From Pirellulales bacterium (GTDB lineage Bacteria; Planctomycetota; Planctomycetia; Pirellulales; Thermoguttaceae): DNA of 6,087 bases. The stretch lies in NCBI GenBank assembly GCA_030607895.1, contig JAUWJC010000275.1, positions 1 to 6,087 on the forward strand. The letters are read 5' to 3'. Every line of letters begins with the position of its first letter. Position 1 is the first letter of the stretch. Below the pieces are notes generated by a model that was given only the letters and a program-made list of their open reading frames with translations, ran no database searches and had not been told where the DNA came from. Below, piece after piece: positions 5,951 to 6,087 of the stretch. The translations under genes were made by a program, and so were the position numbers.

Positions 5951-5966
5951 CACCAAAATTTGGCCT

Positions 5967-6087
5967 TGATCGTAACCTTGCGAAATGCTAGCGGCTAGCG
6001 TCGTCCGATTTGGACGGGGCTGGGTGGTGGGGAGAGCGAAGGTGGTTGACTTTGCCCTGCGGGAGGCCGTCAGCGCAGGCTGGTTGC
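5967..6087. other. window end: intergenic sequence, no supported gene
   Basis: This stretch contains the direct heptamer repeat GCTAGCG (5987-5993 and 5994-6000) and a small hairpin CGTCC-GATTT-GGACG (6002-6016). A minus-strand frame is open from the window edge down to a TAG at 5988-5990 (32 codons). It could be the tail of a gene outside the window, but it is too short and compositionally plain to call. Confidence 0.4.

Noticed and set aside
5988..6086. Minus-strand frame open from the window edge to TAG at 5990, a possible C-terminus of a neighbouring gene
   Set aside because: Only 32 codons, no start in the window and no recognisable motif; chance is an adequate explanation in GC-rich DNA.

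Overview
The window is GC-rich bacterial chromosomal DNA carrying three supportable protein genes. The protein types suggest a planctomycete of the Pirellulales kind: a divergent URO-D/methyltransferase-like enzyme, a very large secreted protein with a glycosidase-like barrel, and weak or absent ribosome binding sites. This assignment is an inference from gene content and style; no rRNA or marker gene is present to confirm it.

Layout. Positions 1-184 hold a compact non-coding element: near-perfect 13-bp terminal inverted repeats enclose a perfect 32-bp inverted repeat with a 12-nt loop. It looks like a MITE or REP-type insertion. Thirty-six bases after it, on the + strand, lies a 347-residue URO-D superfamily protein (221-1264). 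Nineteen bases further on, and convergent with it, is the stop codon of a 1325-residue secreted protein (5261 to 1284, minus strand). That protein reads as signal peptide, N-terminal beta-rich modules, a glycosyl-hydrolase-like barrel, a beta-sandwich, a carbohydrate-binding-module-like domain and a helical tail.

Upstream of the large gene, 5262-5555 is non-coding. It contains a possible -10 element, a 47-nt pure purine run, a 43-nt pure pyrimidine run, and a perfect 31-bp inverted repeat that joins these two tracts around an 80-nt loop. Beyond it is a small minus-strand gene for a 97-residue alpha/beta protein (5849 to 5556). The inner part of the palindrome (5430-5500) has a diverged inverted copy at 5883-5950. 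The small gene is therefore bracketed by two inverted copies of one repeat that are 62/68 identical.

No pathway links the three genes convincingly. The large exported protein probably acts on polysaccharide at or outside the cell surface. The URO-D-like protein is cytoplasmic and could transfer methyl groups to or from a corrinoid. The small protein has no known role. The most interesting part is the repeat-rich block at 5340-5970, whose secondary-structure potential and bracketing of a small gene are not explained by ordinary gene content. I see no complete new defence or mobile system, no CRISPR array, no RNA gene and no intact transposase.
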